64,000 nt of DNA from Euptelea pleiosperma. Lineage: Eukaryota > Streptophyta > Magnoliopsida > Ranunculales > Eupteleaceae. A program made the position numbers and the translations under genes. The stretch covers positions 1,743,259 to 1,807,258 of the forward strand of contig CM068553.1 of assembly GCA_035048495.1 (NCBI GenBank), written 5' to 3'. The notes below the pieces were generated by a model. The model was not told the origin of the DNA and made no database searches. It saw nothing but the letters and a program-made list of their open reading frames with translations. Positions 11,901-22,438 of the stretch are shown here, piece by piece. Position 1 is the stretch's first letter. The number at the start of each line of letters is the position of its first letter.

Positions 11901-14900
11901 AGGTACTTGCACAATCTCTCTCTATCTCTCTATATATATATATATATATCTCTTCTCTCTCTCTCTTCTTTTTCTTACACATGTTGATTAGCAATACATA
12001 TGAATAATAGAGGACTCTGAGCTGTGCAGATTTTTGAAATGCATATACTCTTTCCATTTTTTTTACTTATATTCTTAACTATCAGCAGAATCCTTGTAAA
12101 GCTTTTGTTTGTCAGTGGTCCAAGCTTATCTCAACTCATGTAAATCTATTGTATTATGCTCTCCTCAACTAGAATGAGAAAGCTATTTCTCTAAATGTTC
12201 TTTTGGCAAGGCAGCATAGTCAGCTGAAGTGTTTGGTGTTCATTCCCTCTAAGCAACCATGTCTTGATGCTTGTTTTAGTCCATTCAATGCCAACATGAA
12301 TTTCAAAAACAAGGTTAAGATTTATTACATCCTCAGAATTTTATTGTAGAGTTAATGTATCGTTCTAGCTCTTCATGAAGGAAATTATCTTTGGATCAAT
12401 GGATAACAGTTGAGGCTATCACCTAATATGTTGTAAGATACATGAAACTTATCCAAATGGCAATAGGTATGAACACCTTATAATATTCAGATGAGGAAAT
12501 GGATGCTCTTGTTAACACTGTTGATCATTTGTAGACTTGACTAGAGGTCTTAAAATTTTCTTTTCACATACCCTCTGTAGTGCAAATGATCTCACTGATT
12601 CATTGCCCCGACAAGGTATACATGGAGATACACTGTATGAAGGGATTTGGGAATTCTCTTTCCTTGTTTCATGTTAAGTACTGTCATGTTTAGCTTAGGC
12701 TTCTCAGAACACAAATTTGTTCTAAACACAATATGTCTCAGCTGAACAATGAGTTTGATCTTTTGTTCCTCCTTCGCTGAAGCCTTTGGTTTAGGATCGA
12801 ATGCCTATTTGTGACCAACTAATCTATTCTAGTAGTTAAACTATGTCCTGAACGTCACTCACTCTGTGCACGCAAAAATGATGAAACCACCTTGACTCTA
12901 AAATTCACAATGTTGCCTCGGAAATGTTGCTGTCATCTTTAACTATGGGAAATTATGAATAGTGTCTGCAATCTGCATTTTCTGGGCAGTGCTATCTGTT
13001 TTGAATTTCACGAGTGGGCTGATTTTTTTTACTTATAATATACATATCCAGATTGGTTCTGCTTAAAGGTTACTTCTGAGGAAGATCCAACAGCTTTTGT
13101 GTTAGTATTTGTGTGTGTGTCGATTATGGTTGAAGTATTAATGAATTTTCTGGTTTATATGTGTATGCTAGGGTCCTGATGATGACCTGTTTCCAGCTCA
13201 AGAAGCTTTGTTGCATATCCAGAGTCAGATTGTAGATCTTGGTCCAGACAAAGATAATATTATAACAACAAGGTTACTTGTTCCATCCAGTGAAATTGGA
13301 TGTCTAGATGGGCGAGATGGATCATTATCTGAGATGAGGAGATTAACTGGTGCAAATATACAGATCTTACCAAGAGAAGAACTTCCCTTAAGTACATTAG
13401 GGGCCGATGAGCTTGTACAGGTTTGTGATCATTGGCAGTGTCTTAAAAGGCTTTTGAGACTTATGCCTCAGGGGAAAGACTTCTCCAAAATGGCCTTAAG
13501 ATTATTAAAAAAGTGTAAAAGCTCGTGAGGCATGTCCCATCAATTACAGCTTTAAAAGGGTTTATGCCTCATGCTATTTACACCTTCCTTGGTGCACATA
13601 CAGGGGGTAGGCCCACCTTTTGATGGACCTTCCACGGGTATCTTCTAGGCCAAACATCATCAACCTGAATGCATAATTTTAACTATCTGATCTATCGTAT
13701 TAATATGAACAGTCAGAAATGAACTATTACAAGAATAGCCTACGGATCCATCAGCCATGACCATCAAATTGTCCACCATTTGGTGTAGGAGATTCCTCAC
13801 TAAGGCTCATCGAATTGTGGATCCAGTTTCTGTATATGTGCCACATGCATGGCTATCCAATTGTTAGACCATCTTTTATGGTATGCCAGATGGGTACCAT
13901 ATGTCCATTGTTATTTAGCTTGCATGGTGCAATGTTCATGATAATGACAGCTGTTGACAGATTGTAGGGGAGATAAGGGCAGCCCGAGATGCTCTCGTCA
14001 AGGTAACATCAAGGCTACGGAATTACTTGTATCGTGAGATTTCCTTTCCTAAGGATTTTCCACCATCATCCATATCTGCATCTGGCCATGCTGGGAGCAT
14101 GTTTGGACTTGAGGCTGGTTCACCCAATAGAAATTTAACTCATGAAGGTTACCAAGGAAGTGACCCTCCAGCTGCAGGCTATCAGAATGTGCAGACTGCA
14201 ACTACTGCATGGCCATCAAAGGTGATAATATTGATAGAATAGGGAATACTTTTTGCTGGATATTTTAGCTTCAATCTTAGTTAGTCTGGCATAACTCTAT
14301 ACATCCTGCTTTAGAGGCTATTGTGTCATAGCTGATATCTAATTATTGTTATGCTATTGCTATACTGAGTTGCATGTAAAATTTATTTATGGTTTGTAAG
14401 AAGGTAAAACTTCATGACTGTAGGATGCTGGAGCATCAGGCAGTGCATCAGTGGACCTGAAGGAAAGTGATGTTCATGAAGATGCACCGAGTGGGTTAAC
14501 AAGGTAGGGATTGTGTGCTTTGTTTGTAATTTTCCGTGTATTCGCTCTTTCATTATGCCAGAAATATCAACTATCGTTTTCACCTGTTCATCAGATTGTC
14601 TGTGCCGCTTGTCACTAGAAGTACACTGGAAGTTGTCATACCAGAGTACGCAACCCCCAAGCTCATCATGAGATCAGGAAGCAAACTTGCTCAGATCAGT
14701 GAGGTAATCTAACTTCTGATTGTCTTATCTCTACTTGATTTTGTTAGTTATACCTTTATTAAATACTGCTCATTGGCCCATGTTTCTATGTGACCAGTTG
14801 TCAGGAGCGAGTGTTTGCCTTGTCGAAGATAGACCGGAGCTAACCAAAAAGGTCATTCAAATATCTGGTACTCCAGAGCAGGCAGAGAGAGCCCAGAGCC

Positions 14901-15038
14901 TGCTTCAGGGGTTTATTCTGAGCAGTAAGTGTTCCAGCTCTTTTTTTTCTTGATCACAAGGTCTTTGATCTCATTAGCCAGAATGATAATTTGGTTTTGA
15001 TTTTATCAGCACAAGAAGACGCTCCTTCAAGCGTGTGA
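2952..15038 (+). CDS. RCF3: RCF3/HOS5-type five-KH-domain RNA-binding protein
   Basis: Eight exons join in phase: 2952-3626, 11417-11902, 13172-13420, 13961-14221, 14424-14503, 14595-14703, 14798-14924 and 15010-15038. They give 671 residues, close to the roughly 650 expected of the family. The N-terminus MERSRSKRNYYYDQDYD is the RCF3 signature as I recall it, followed by a His/Asn-rich stretch. KH domains lie at about 61-138 (GKSG loop), 171-250 (GKGG), 334-408 (loop degraded to GETD), 418-492 (GRDG) and 593-660 (no clean GxxG). Family members are nuclear RNA-binding proteins that, in Arabidopsis, act with the CTD phosphatase CPL1 in stress-gene repression, capping, splicing and miRNA biogenesis. 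A sister KH protein is possible but less likely. Intron 1 is 7.8 kb and full of LINE relics; the other introns are about 0.1-1.3 kb. Confidence 0.9.
3910..6070 (+). mobile_element. decayed LINE (L1-type) in RCF3 intron 1
   Basis: Frame-broken reverse transcriptase remains read in order: YIEGRQILDGVLI..NEC (about 3945), SRGLRQ (4134), an ADDT-like IVDDTNVL (4291), INLNKSE (4384), then WNFSFRRKLNDWEIE (5288) and the zf-RVT block with HCDVARVVW (5600) and CWGLWKERN (5758). A 3' tail with CTCGACCCCTTTGG and an A/T-rich end closes it near 6060. Many stops and frameshifts show it is dead. It lies in the same orientation as RCF3. Confidence 0.8.
6880..7075 (+). mobile_element. LINE zf-RVT-region fragment
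   Basis: The frame reads FGILRNINNWKMDDLATLFSRL then EGDKRIWKWTG, matching the region just before the zf-RVT domain in the other LINE relics here (compare WNFGFRCNLNEWEIEPLSRLL at about 8240). It has no 3' tail. Confidence 0.6.
7700..9480 (+). mobile_element. decayed LINE, interrupted by a nested LINE
   Basis: Pieces of an L1-type reverse transcriptase C-terminus read in several frames: FFWHDRMESCKFIWW (7780), WNFGFRCNLNEWEIE (8238), FLGWLASKERILPVDHL (8885), HCYVAREVWSFF (9011) and VWGLWWERNKRIFE (9170). A 3' tail containing CATCTCGACCTCTGTAGC and an A-rich end follows at about 9420-9480. Its zf-RVT coding region is split by an opposite-strand insertion at 8456-8854. Confidence 0.8.
8456..8854 (-). 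mobile_element. 5'-truncated LINE nested in the 7.7-9.5 kb LINE
   Basis: The minus strand encodes WKERNHRIFENKEVD, GSVIPELPGF and FRWDRLIS, then a 3' UTR and a poly(A) seen as poly(T) from 8456. It is bordered by a 12-bp target duplication with one mismatch: GAGTTCCAAGAT at 8444-8455 and GAGTTTCAAGAT at 8855-8866. The host LINE frame resumes after the insertion, so this copy is the younger of the two. Confidence 0.85.
9925..10500 (+). mobile_element. LINE 3' fragment (zf-RVT)
   Basis: The frame DRLISCRFIIPNRCSMCNSDGE..DHLF (9936-10020) is the zf-RVT zinc-binding region. It is followed by degraded WKERN-type sequence and an A-rich end near 10480-10500. It is a third relic in RCF3 intron 1 in the sense orientation. 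Confidence 0.7.
10501..11416 (+). other. end of RCF3 intron 1, no gene
   Basis: Intronic sequence with a poly(T) block near 10590-10605, possibly the tail of an opposite-strand retroelement running to about 10860. No protein domain is recognised. The intron closes with CTACAG at 11411-11416. Confidence 0.45.
11903..13171 (+). other. RCF3 intron 2
   Basis: It begins GTACTT and ends CTAG. It contains a TC run followed by (TA)n and more TC at about 11912-11970. I see no transposon with clear ends and no coding sequence. Confidence 0.6.
13421..13960 (+). other. RCF3 intron 3
   Basis: It begins GTTTGTG and ends GACAG. The sequence contains gcccaccttttgatggacc and atccatcagccatgacc blocks reminiscent of the local foldback repeats, but no borders could be set. 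Confidence 0.55.
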
Positions 15039-15329
15039 GATGGAACATTCTAAGAGGCTGCAAAGTGGTGATAGACGCTTTCAGTTCTCATCGGTAATTT
15101 GACTTCCTAGATGCAATGAGATTTATAAGCATTTTGCTCCTTATTTCCTTTGTATAGAAAGTTTTGTATGCCTTTTCATGTTTATTTGCAGTTCCAAGAA
15201 CATGATTGTCCACAAAGTAACTGTTCATTGTAAACTTAGTTTTGGAGCAAGCTCTTTCCAAGCTATTCCATTAGTCCGTGTGCAATCTGTTGGCATTCTT
15301 TTTTCTATTTTTTCTTTTCTTTTGATAGG

Positions 15330-15475
15330 TAAACATTTATTATTACCCCCCCTAACCCCCCTAAGGTAAGAACAGGACCGAACCCAGGTCTCCCCTTTGG
15401 GGGCCTTTCCTTTGTTTTCCTGAGATCGTCTCGATCTCCCTTCAATATATTTGACTTTTCAAAAAAAAAAAAACA
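15330..15475 (+). mobile_element. LINE-type 3' tail fragment
   Basis: The sequence CCTGAGATCGTCTCGATCTC then CAATATATTTG and a 12-A run (15462 onward) matches the 3' ends of the other LINE relics (for example 26990-27055). No coding part remains. It lies just past the RCF3 stop. Confidence 0.5.
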
Positions 15476-16498
15476 TTTATAATCACAGACGATAGCACTG
15501 ACTCCTTTCCTTCCTGTCGTGCTATCAAATCCGACATGCACATTTTATTTTCAAATGGAATCCTATTTTTTGTAATTGTGTACAATGGATCTCAGGTGAC
15601 ATTCCCAAAACCGACATCGACATACTAGATGGACTCCCATCTCCTGCAACCAATCTGTCCTAGAATCTCAGCTCTAAAATATCTTCTTCAATCCAACATG
15701 TTTTACATAAAATCCTGTTAAGAGGCTTACCCATTTATGTAGCTTAACCGACACATACATTTCTGCCTTAATCCAACATCTCTCTCTGGTCAGAAACAGA
15801 GCTTTCTCAAATACGACTTGAAGCACTATGTGATAGGAAGCCTGTCATTAAAGAAAGATTAATCAGAGGCTAGTTGGGAGGTGGCAACAGGGTGGGGCCG
15901 ATAGTGATATTGGTGATGGTTGCTGTGAAGACATTGTGCAATAAATGCGAGTGATGCCATGACATTGTGCAGTTTTTAGAGATTGGAAGATCACCATAGA
16001 GCCTGTTTCAAGTACAAGGGCGGGAAACCACTGCTCCAAGCTAATTGAAGTCCCTGTAAACAAGAGATTCAGCTGTGTTATTAGTTGTAATTCCAATATT
16101 AGTGAGAACCCGCCAACTGTAGATTCCGAAGGGTCTCGGATAAGTCATCTTCTGCCTGGATGCCTTGGTTTGCACTGTGAAGCACCATCTTATTCACTTG
16201 TCATGTATCTTTCCATCTTGTTGGTTATGCACATTTATATGTCTCCTTGCATCTCCTCAAGCAGGGAATCAAAAACTTTGCAGACCCACATAGAAGAGAC
16301 TAAAAGACTACCTGTTTTCAATGTATGAGAATTAATCTCTTTATGGTCTTTTCAATTAATATCTTGTGGGGCAACAATCTTTAAATGCACGTTGATACAT
16401 ATGTGGTATCATGATGGAGGGCTCGAGGTAAAGTCTACAGAAGCTTCGCAAAGTCTAATCTGTGGAGTCTAATCTGTGGTCAGCAATGGTATATATCT
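15476..16498. other. RCF3 3' flank, no gene seen
   Basis: AT-rich sequence without a recognisable coding region. A minus-strand open frame at 15863-16096 shows no domain and is probably chance. Confidence 0.45.
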
Positions 16499-16768
16499 GT
16501 TGGGAAAAAGATCAATAAATAAACAATAGACAAAGATGCAAACAACCACATCACATAAATTTATGTGGTTCCTCTAGATTGAGGTACGACCACGGATCCA
16601 CACCAATTTCACTATGCTCTAGGGCAAAAGAAACACAATACAGATGGGATACTCGCTTCTAATCAACCGAACCAAGAAGAAATTAAATTAGGGTTTCAGT
16701 ATCTCTATGTAAAAGTACGAAAATGCCCTTAAGGAAAAAGTCGTGCCTATGTACAGTACTTCTAACAC
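16499..16768. repeat. possible solo LTR
   Basis: A block of about 270 bp starts TGTTGGGAAAAAG and ends TTCTAACA, with an imperfect terminal TGTTGG/TCTAACA inverted repeat and TTTATGTGGTTCC inside, as in many copia LTRs. No 5-bp target duplication is evident. Confidence 0.35.
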
Positions 16769-16815
16769 CATCAGACTCCACGTATCAATTTCTTCACAGT
16801 AGATATTGATTGGAC

Positions 16816-16972
16816 GAGTAAGACTTCTATCACAACAAATTGTAAATCACACAATCACAAGCCAATGAGTTCTCGGCACACCCATGTGCTTTTGCTTTGA
16901 GGTGTACGTGCCCGAGAACTCATTGGCTGTGATTGTGTAATTTGCAACTTTGTTGTGACAGAAGTTTTACTC
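16816..16972. mobile_element. 157-bp MITE with 10-bp target duplication
   Basis: Inverted arms of about 62 bp (GAGTAAGACTTCTATCACAA and its complement) fold over a loop of about 30 bp. A perfect direct repeat TTGATTGGAC lies on both sides (16806-16815 and 16973-16982). The duplication length suggests mobilisation by a Mutator-type transposase. The high arm identity suggests a fairly recent insertion. Confidence 0.85.
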
Positions 16973-17061
16973 TTGATTGGACCATTGTGCATGGCTGAAG
17001 ATCCATCACATCATGGAAGATTTGTGTGTGTAATGAACCAATTTTCAAGTAAAATGTGGAA

Positions 17062-17466
17062 GGGTCGTGATGTAACAAGGTATACCTGAGATCTTTTCAT
17101 TTGCGGAAGTGGCATTTTTGGTAGTCACCACTGCCATCTGGGCCTACTGACCGCATGGATGTTTAGCCCAACCTTTAATAGACATTCATACAAAAAATCA
17201 ACTTGTTTGATGATTTTTAACCGTTGGTTTTAGTACTCAAAAGATGGTTGTATTCAACGGCTATAAGAACGCCTTAAATGGTGCTATTAAGTGTTAAAAT
17301 CTAATGGTTATAAATTACCAATCAAGGTGATTTTTGGTATGTATATTCACCAAGGGGTGAGATAAACATCCAAACGTTCAGTGGGCCCAGATGGCAGCGG
17401 TGACTACCAAAAATGCCGCTTCCGCAAATGAACAGTTTCAGGCATACCTTGTTACATCTTTTTCCA
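17062..17466. mobile_element. Mutator-like MITE carrying the palindromic core
   Basis: Outer inverted arms of about 95 bp read GATGTAACAAGGTATACCTG from 17069 and its complement to 17458. They continue through TTTGCGGAAG and TTTTGGTAGTCACC. Flanking ATGTGGAAG and CGTGGAAAG are an imperfect 9-bp direct repeat. The middle (about 17130-17395) is the palindromic core with GGATGTTTAGCCC and ATTTTTGGTATGTATATTCA. Confidence 0.75.
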
Positions 17467-18464
17467 ACGTGGAAAGAAAAGCGGGTAATCCAAAGAATCT
17501 TTCCAAGTAATTGGTTATGGAGAAGCTGTACTAGACAATCAAGGCCCCAGAATTCTGCAGTAAGGCAAGGGTGGTTGCGTCATTTTTTTTGTTTTTGTAC
17601 TCAAGGGTTGCGTCATTTCTGACTACAATTTTGTTACAAGTGTACAGGTCCCTAAATGATTCAGTCAGTTTTTCGTCTAGGTCAGATGACCTGAAGAACA
17701 AGCAATTTGATACCAATATCTTCGGAATTGGTTTACAACAGAGACCATAATTCAATGGCTTTCGATGAGCGGGGCTGGGCTGACCCGTCAGTCTCAGACC
17801 TGGTCCACTCAGTTTTTGAGGAGTTATTTCATATAATCAGACTGATATTTGGTACAAGGTATACCTATGAACGGGTCAAACATCCATACGGTCAGTAGTC
17901 TCTAAAAGTATGCCATGTGGCTCAGACTGTCGTCCGTGATGGAGTTCCTATGTGAAAACGTTGATGACCATCGTGTGAAGGGGGAGCCCCAAGCCCCAGT
18001 TTTGACTTTAAATTAGTAATAGATAGGGTATTTTATCAACACCCCCTTGAAATTTGAAAGTAATTTGTAGTACCCCCTTATACTTTCAAACTTTAGGATT
18101 ACTCCCTTGACCTAGTTTAACGGTGGTTGACTTATGGTAAAACGGACTTGAATCACATGCAGTTAGTGTCGTACTTACAATATTAGGATCCTGTCATGGG
18201 TGCATTGATAACTGCATGATGCATGTCACGTTTTAACGTTAGTCAAATGATGATTAAACTGGGTCGAGGGGGGTAATCTTAAAGTCGGTACTATAAATTA
18301 CTTTCAAATTTCAGGGAGGTGTTGCTAAAATACCCTAATAGATTTTGTGGACAAGAAGGATTGGAGTTCACGGTCCCCCGTTGCAATACGTGGGTCATAA
18401 GACTCATAACCAGTGAATCACAAAGGGTTCGACCATCCATTATTTAGGGTTATTTTTTGGGGTC
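17467..18464. other. intergenic, repeat debris only
   Basis: This holds a right-end piece of the palindromic core at about 17830-17925 (GGTCAAACATCCATACGGTC). It also holds a degenerate foldback at about 18015-18340, where AGGGTATTTTATCAACACCC is mirrored by GGTGTTGCTAAAATACCCT. No gene is seen. Confidence 0.5.
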
Positions 18465-18805
18465 AGGCTCAGCAAACACATATTTTCACACACAATTTCA
18501 CACAAATTTTGGAATGGGATGATTTTTGGTGAGGATGGTCTCTATGGTGAGGAGATCACCCTCACAAAAATTCAAATCATTCCGATATTCGTAGCATGGT
18601 TTACAAGTTGAAGAATTATGGACCGTCTATTTTTTACCGTTAACTTGAAACCCATACTTGATGGTGTTAGAAATTTCAGAATGGGCTGATTTTTTGTAGG
18701 GGTGATCTATATGGTGAGGAGATCATCCTCACCAAAAATCAGCCATTGATTTATCTTTCACATGGGTACACCAAAATTGTGTGTGAAAATATGTCTGGTG
18801 AGCTT
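18465..18805. mobile_element. foldback MITE, family 2 copy 2
   Basis: The ends GGCTCAGCAAACACATATTT and (reverse complement) AGCTCACCAGACATATTTTC form an inverted repeat that continues into CACACACAATTT. Inside are two GGTGAGGAGATCA blocks and an ATTTTTGGTGAGGATG motif shared with 2165-2515. It lies immediately downstream of the PnsL3-like stop codon on the opposite strand. Confidence 0.65.
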
Positions 18806-18846
18806 TCTGAGGTACTCTTGCAAATAGTGTTGTAGCTTTTATGAAT

Positions 18847-19697
18847 TTATGCCATTCGATCCATAACCTCTCCGAGTAGAGCTGTGGTGTCATGATAACA
18901 TGATTCTGTTCGAGGAAGACTATGCTTCTTCACGGCATCTTCAAGCTGTCAACATGTTAGAAAATTAGATTTCTTAGGCAGTTATTTAATCTTTAACTCA
19001 TACAGACTAACCTGTATGGAATTTGCAAAAAGAACACTTTATAGGATCAACAGATGTCCAAATCTTCAACAAACAAGATGTTTGTCTAAGTCAGGGCCCT
19101 CCTATTGTTGGATGAGTCAAAAAAATTACACTCTAATTGAGGACCATTACAATCCAATTGTAATCAGGTGGATGGGGTTGTTGCAGATTGTAAGTCTGCA
19201 TTACAATCCAATTGTAATCAGGTGGTACTCGAATTGAGGACCCAGCAGCACAAGCTGGATTCATTCTCTTTCCAAGTGAAGGAACATGTTGGCCAACACA
19301 TCCCATCACCAACACCATCTGATCATGATTGGAATGGATGGCAATGAAGTTCTTCCATATGGTCCTTTGCAAACCCATAAGAAAAATAAATGGATGGATG
19401 CATTTGTTACCTTTTCGACACTATCAAACAATCTGTTGGCCAAATTAGTGAGCGGTTGCTTGTCATCCACTGGTGCTGCAGAGATAACAGTGTCGAAATC
19501 ATAGTACATGAATGTGGACTTTAGGCGCAGGTACATCCTGACATAATTCCATGCATCTTGTCCTATCAAATCTCCTAATGCCATGAGATCAAAAGCATAC
19601 TTCCTTAGCCTATAAGCACTTCCCTTGGGTCCTATATTTGCTATATAAACTCCCTTCTTGAGAAAGGAGCGAGTACCCGTTTCCTCATTTGCAATCT
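18847..19697 (-). CDS. PNSL3: PsbQ-like NDH lumenal subunit (PnsL3-type), last two exons
   Basis: Two minus-strand exons join in phase: 19697-19411 (95 codons after a split codon) and 18945-18847 (32 codons plus stop). They read [20 protein letters not shown], then [48 protein letters not shown] and end EVMDRMA. This is the PsbQ-like four-helix region of the subunit-L part of chloroplast NDH, located on the lumen side of the thylakoid and known in Arabidopsis as PnsL3. The 465-bp intron has GT-AG ends. The first exon, with transit peptide and the usual LWLDGPLP-type segment, was not found up to 22.8 kb. It may lie behind a long intron or be lost, in which case this is a relic. No frameshift or stop is seen in what remains. 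Confidence 0.75.
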
Positions 19698-20259
19698 CTG
19701 GAAACAGAGTTTCACATATACAAGAACAGAGAAAAAACAGTCAGTTATCTTACAATTACTGATAAAGTTATGAAGGAATACTGTTTATAGAATGACATAC
19801 ATTTATGAGAAATTTGAAGTAGAGTTCAACATATCGTTCAGTTAGCTGTGAAAGTTATAAACTTAAATCAATCAGTTAATAGAGGGCAATGACTGTATGA
19901 TAAGAATAATTCTGGGTGATAACAGCTCATCAATGGACCATTGGGCTTGCTGATGACATTGTTTTAAACAAAGTAGGTGGCCTTCTACTTATGCATCTAT
20001 CAATGGAGACGACCTAGCAAAATGGTGCTGCTAATAGAGTGTCAACGAAAGAGGTGACACGCTACCAATAAGAACAAACTTATAAACCCTTTTTTCAATA
20101 GAAGCTTCTCTTAGATGAAAAGTCAGTCCCTTCCAACATTGGAAATCCACTTCTTATTTTATCCCTTACTGCTTAGTTCTCTAGTCGTCCATGTGACTGG
20201 AAATAATCTTGTAAAGACTGACTACTGATTGATAATGGCTGTTTGTGAGAAAGTCATGC
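19698..20259 (-). other. upstream of PnsL3-like exons, first exon not found
   Basis: If the gene is intact this is intron. I looked on the minus strand for a transit-peptide exon and saw none. There is no recognisable repeat. Confidence 0.45.
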
Positions 20260-20267
20260 ATTCATAC

Positions 20268-20887
20268 AGTGGCGGAGTCAGGACTTCGTTCGTGGGCAAG
20301 GCGGTAAGCGACGATCAACATGTCAATTATTGTTGACGACATTTTTAATTAACGAAATTAAAGCCCATCTGCTTTTTTAATTGTTCTCAAGCGTTGGAGT
20401 GCCAATTTTTTACGAATGTCCGTCATCAACGTTGATAAGGGATCGCAATATAACATGACATATTCTTAGAGACCACTGGCTGTATGGATGTTTAGCCCAT
20501 CACTAGGTGGACCAATAGACAAAAAATCAGCTTGATTGGTAATTTCTAACCGTTGGATTGGACTCTCTCTCATGAGAATATTTTTAACCATTGGATTCGA
20601 GCATTCTTTGGGGCACTCGGATCCAAAGGTTAGAAATCACTTAGGAGGCTGATTTTTGGTATGTAGGTTCACATTGGGATGGGCCACAATTTAAAGTTGA
20701 CAACCAGAGTGTTGCATGGGACTCATTGCTCAGACTGTGTGGTCCACCAGTTAGGGGTGGACCAAACATTCAAAGTTGAGGATGGTCTACCAGAGTAATG
20801 CATGGGGCTCATACTGTGTGGTCCACTTAGGGATGGGCCAAATATTCAAAGTTGAGGGCTCGACCCCAGGCTCCGTCACTGCACAGT
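20268..20887. mobile_element. hAT-like element carrying the palindromic core
   Basis: The ends resemble the common plant hAT terminus: AGTGGCGGAGTC on the left, and CAGTGACGGAGCC (reverse complement) on the right, with a few extra bases outside. A perfect 8-bp direct repeat ATTCATAC flanks it (20260-20267 and 20888-20895). The palindromic core sits at about 20466-20690. Downstream the phrase ggaccaaa(c/t)attcaaagttgagg is repeated. Confidence 0.65.
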
Positions 20888-20904
20888 ATTCATACGTTCC
20901 AAGC

Positions 20905-21135
20905 TAGGTAGGGTTTTTTTTTCTTTTTTTTTTTGTCTTTAAAAGAATTATGTTAAAGTGCTTCATCCTAACATTGAGTTAGGTGCTATGCCAGACGTAC
21001 CGCCCCCCTTAAGTGGCTCAGTCCACATTAACTCTCCCCAAATATTCCTGCACGTCTGGGAGGGGTGACTATCGTGCCTCGGGGACTAGTCAGGCCCGGA
21101 TACCAACTATTTCAAACAAAAAAAAAAAAAATCAA
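20905..21135 (-). repeat. A/T-tailed short repeat, possibly SINE-like
   Basis: A GC-rich body of about 200 bp lies between a T-rich block (20908-20935) and an A-run (21116-21131). Read on the minus strand it starts GGTATCCGGGCCTGACTAGT. The arrangement looks retroposed, but I cannot identify a tRNA-type head. Confidence 0.35.
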
Positions 21136-21408
21136 ATGAAGCAAAGAAAATATGGATAATTTTCTATCCTACAAGCTAATTCGTGAGGAAATTTTTGGCT
21201 AAATAAGATTGGGAACACAAGAATCGAACCAAAATTTCCCTCATTCCTCACCATTCAAGCTCGCATGCTTATGATTACGACAGACTTAGTGTCAATGCAC
21301 ATCGTTTGGGTGACGACGACGCAATATATGTTCTCTTCTTCTAATGTAGGGTATAGGTATAGACTTTAACCAGATTCCAAGAAATGAGTCTGGTGACATT
21401 GCATACGT

Positions 21409-21881
21409 CAGGGCCGTCTCGATACAAGTTGAGGCTTAAGGCGAAAATTCTATATATAGAAGGCCTTTTTTATATCTAATATTTTAATATGTATATATAT
21501 TATTCTTGATAATCAGAAACCACAGAAAAAATTTAGATGCAGAGGACTCTCTGTGCAGTTGATGCAGAGGACTCGTGGCACTACATGGATCATTTTCCGT
21601 GGATGTTCAGCTTGCCTATTGGTAGATAAACACACTAAAAATCAGCTTGATTGATGATTTCTATCTATTAGACTTACTACCCAAAAAATATGCTTAATCC
21701 AATGACTAGAATCATGTCCAAAAAAGTACTAAAATCCATGGCTAGAGATAATCAATTGGTTTGATTTTTAGTTTGTATATCCAATAAGGGGTGGGCTAAA
21801 AATCCATGTGGTTAATGAGACCTGGGCTGGGGGCCCTCTCTCACCAAGAGGCCTTAATGGCCACAAGGAAGAGTCGGCCCT
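21409..21881 (+). mobile_element. hAT-like element A with palindromic core
   Basis: The ends CAGGGCCGTCTC and (reverse complement) AGGGCCGACTC are flanked by GCATACGT (21401-21408) and GCATATGT (21882-21889), a likely 8-bp duplication with one mismatch. The palindromic core occupies about 21590-21830. An inverted relative (element B) lies at 27885-28417. Confidence 0.65.
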
Positions 21882-21954
21882 GCATATGTACATACATATG
21901 CATGTGCAGACAAGCATGCATATCATACGTGCATATTAAACAATATATGGAAAA

Positions 21955-21976
21955 TAATAATAATAATAATAATAAT
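21955..21976. repeat. (AAT)n microsatellite
   Basis: About seven uninterrupted AAT/ATA units between GGAAA and TTTCAAAG. Confidence 0.9.
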
Positions 21977-22163
21977 TTCAAAGATAGTCGTCGCATCGTA
22001 TCAAAGAAGGCATCCTCCTTGCACGCTGCACATGCAGGATTTGAAGTCCACCAGTCAATGGGTCTCACGCACCCAGCACATATCCTAAGCTGAAGTCAAC
22101 CCAAGCCATACATAACCATGGCTACAGTCATCTCAGTTATTTTCGACCTTGGAAGATCATTTA

Positions 22164-22438
22164 GGGCATGTTTGATTGCACAGAAATTTTTTCAGAGAAA
22201 ATACATCTAGGAAGTGCCTTAAATGGCTGATTATTGATTGGAACTGGTCAGAACACATATTTCAATCATGTGAGAAAATAAAGGTATAATTTTAGGTGGA
22301 AATGAATTCCGGGCTTAGCAGAAAAAATTATCCAGATTTAAATAGTTTGATAAGAAAAATTATACAGATTTAAGATGGTGGACAGTCGTGTTTTCCCAAG
22401 GAAAATGCAATTTTCTCACTTGGCAATCAAACATGCCC
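22164..22438. mobile_element. Tourist/PIF-Harbinger-type MITE, 275 bp
   Basis: Perfect terminal inverted repeats GGGCATGTTTGATTGC are flanked by TTA on both sides (22161-22163 and 22439-22441). This is the hallmark of PIF/Harbinger insertion. It has no coding capacity. Confidence 0.85.

Noticed and set aside
21140..21300. Minus-strand GGTTCGATTC resembling a B box
   Set aside because: No A box or cloverleaf is found upstream; probably repeat debris.
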